From Enoplolaimus lenunculus (taxonomy: Eukaryota; Nematoda; Enoplea; Enoplida; Thoracostomopsidae), in assembly GCA_030248215.1 (NCBI GenBank), contig JASANG010000957.1, positions 124,001-188,000 of the forward strand: a stretch of DNA of 64,000 nt. Reading direction: 5' to 3'. A model generated the notes under the pieces. The model saw only the letters and a list, made by a program, of their open reading frames with translations. It did no database searches and was not told the DNA's origin. Of this stretch, positions 63,500 through 64,000 are shown piece after piece. Every line of letters begins with the position of its first letter. Position 1 is the stretch's first letter. The position numbers and the translations under genes are program-made.

Positions 63500-64000
63500 A
63501 CCAGACAAATTCTTGAAGAAGTATGACAAATCAGACACAGAAAATATGTTCAATTTTGAACATTTGTCTGGTTCGAAAGTATGACAAATCAAACACAGAA
63601 ATGTGTTCAGTTTTGAACATTTGTCTGATTCGAAAGTATGACCAATCAAACACAGAAATTTTGTTCAATTTTGAACATTTGTCGGGTTCGAAAGTATGAC
63701 CAATCAAACACAGAAATTTTGTTCAATTTTGAACATTTGTCTGGTTCGAAAGTATGACCAATCAAACACAGAAATTTTGTTCAATTTTGAACATTTGTCT
63801 GGTTCGAAGGTATGACCAATCAAACACAGAAATTTTGTTCAATTTTGAACATTTGTCTGGTTCGAAAGTATGACCAATCAAACACAGAAATTTTGTTCAA
63901 TTTTGAACATTTGTCTGGTTCGAAGGTATGACCAATCAAACACAGAAATTTTGTTCAATTTTGAACATTTGTCTGGTTCGAAAGTATGACCAATCAAACA
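63500..64000. repeat. 58-bp tandem repeat, runs off right edge
   Basis: Unit starts CGAAAGTATGACCAATCAAA, includes CACAGAAATTTTGTTCAATT and ends TTGAACATTTGTCTGGTT. At least eight copies, the right ones nearly identical and the first two diverged. TTCAAAATTGAAC-like palindrome in each. In the last collagen intron seen. Confidence 0.95.

Noticed and set aside
63500-64000. CRISPR array
   Set aside because: Tandem 58-bp repeats without unique spacers, in a eukaryotic intron.
1-64000. LTR retroelements, endogenous-virus-like elements or Polintons
   Set aside because: No paired long terminal repeats, and no reverse transcriptase, integrase, capsid, envelope or DNA polymerase-like frame was seen on either strand.

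Overview
The window looks like a stretch of a repeat-rich, AT-rich nematode genome. The evidence is an N-terminal cuticle-collagen domain of the nematode type, many arrays of the nematode telomere hexamer TTAGGC, and splice acceptors lying just upstream of start codons as in trans-spliced genes. Compact but repeat-laden introns and a protocadherin-15-like gene point away from Caenorhabditis, perhaps to an enoplean such as a mermithid. That placement is inference; no marker gene settles it.

Four host genes can be assembled exon by exon, with matching splice phases. (1) A protocadherin-15/Cad99C-like cadherin on the minus strand: its 5' end with a signal peptide is at 13910, nine exons run down to 2623, and the rest lies off the left edge. 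(2) A complete ER-Golgi SNARE gene, BET1, on the plus strand (42119-43131, three exons). (3) 417 bases downstream on the same strand, a complete ANKLE2/LEM-4-like ankyrin protein (43548-49426, five exons, 993 residues) for nuclear-envelope reassembly. (4) The 5' part of a cuticle collagen on the plus strand (57881 to beyond the right edge, five exons seen).

The rest is mostly DNA transposons and their short non-autonomous derivatives. Families, named here by letter: A (about 430 bp, TA target duplication, ends CTGTAGTGACCCGAATAAG); B (about 255 bp, TA duplication, ends CACTGTAAATT, some 27 copies); C (about 200 bp, TA duplication, GAGTC-rich); D (150-500 bp, ends GGCCCATGT, 8-bp duplications, each carrying a TTAGGC array); E (hAT-like, CCGGAA hexamers, 8-bp duplications); further hAT-like elements with GGCATC or GAGACC hexamers; H (Harbinger-like, 3-bp TAA duplication) with a decayed piggyBac inside it; I (short Helitron-like); N (TTAA duplication, containing a tRNA-like segment); O (920-bp foldback); F and G (palindromic, less defined). 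Many are nested, giving a relative insertion order. Satellite-like arrays (20, 38, 58 and about 170 bp units) add to this. No LTR retroelement, retrovirus-like, Polinton-like or LINE coding sequence was seen.

Layout: 1-13.9 kb cadherin gene with transposon-filled introns; 14-36 kb gene-free repeat desert; 36.2-39.2 kb the Helitron/Harbinger/piggyBac nest; 39.2-42.1 kb sparse, with nested hAT elements; 42.1-49.4 kb BET1 and ANKLE2; 49.5-57.8 kb repeats; 57.9-64 kb collagen gene. The most unusual observation is family D: a dispersed, target-duplicating element family whose cargo is the telomere repeat itself.
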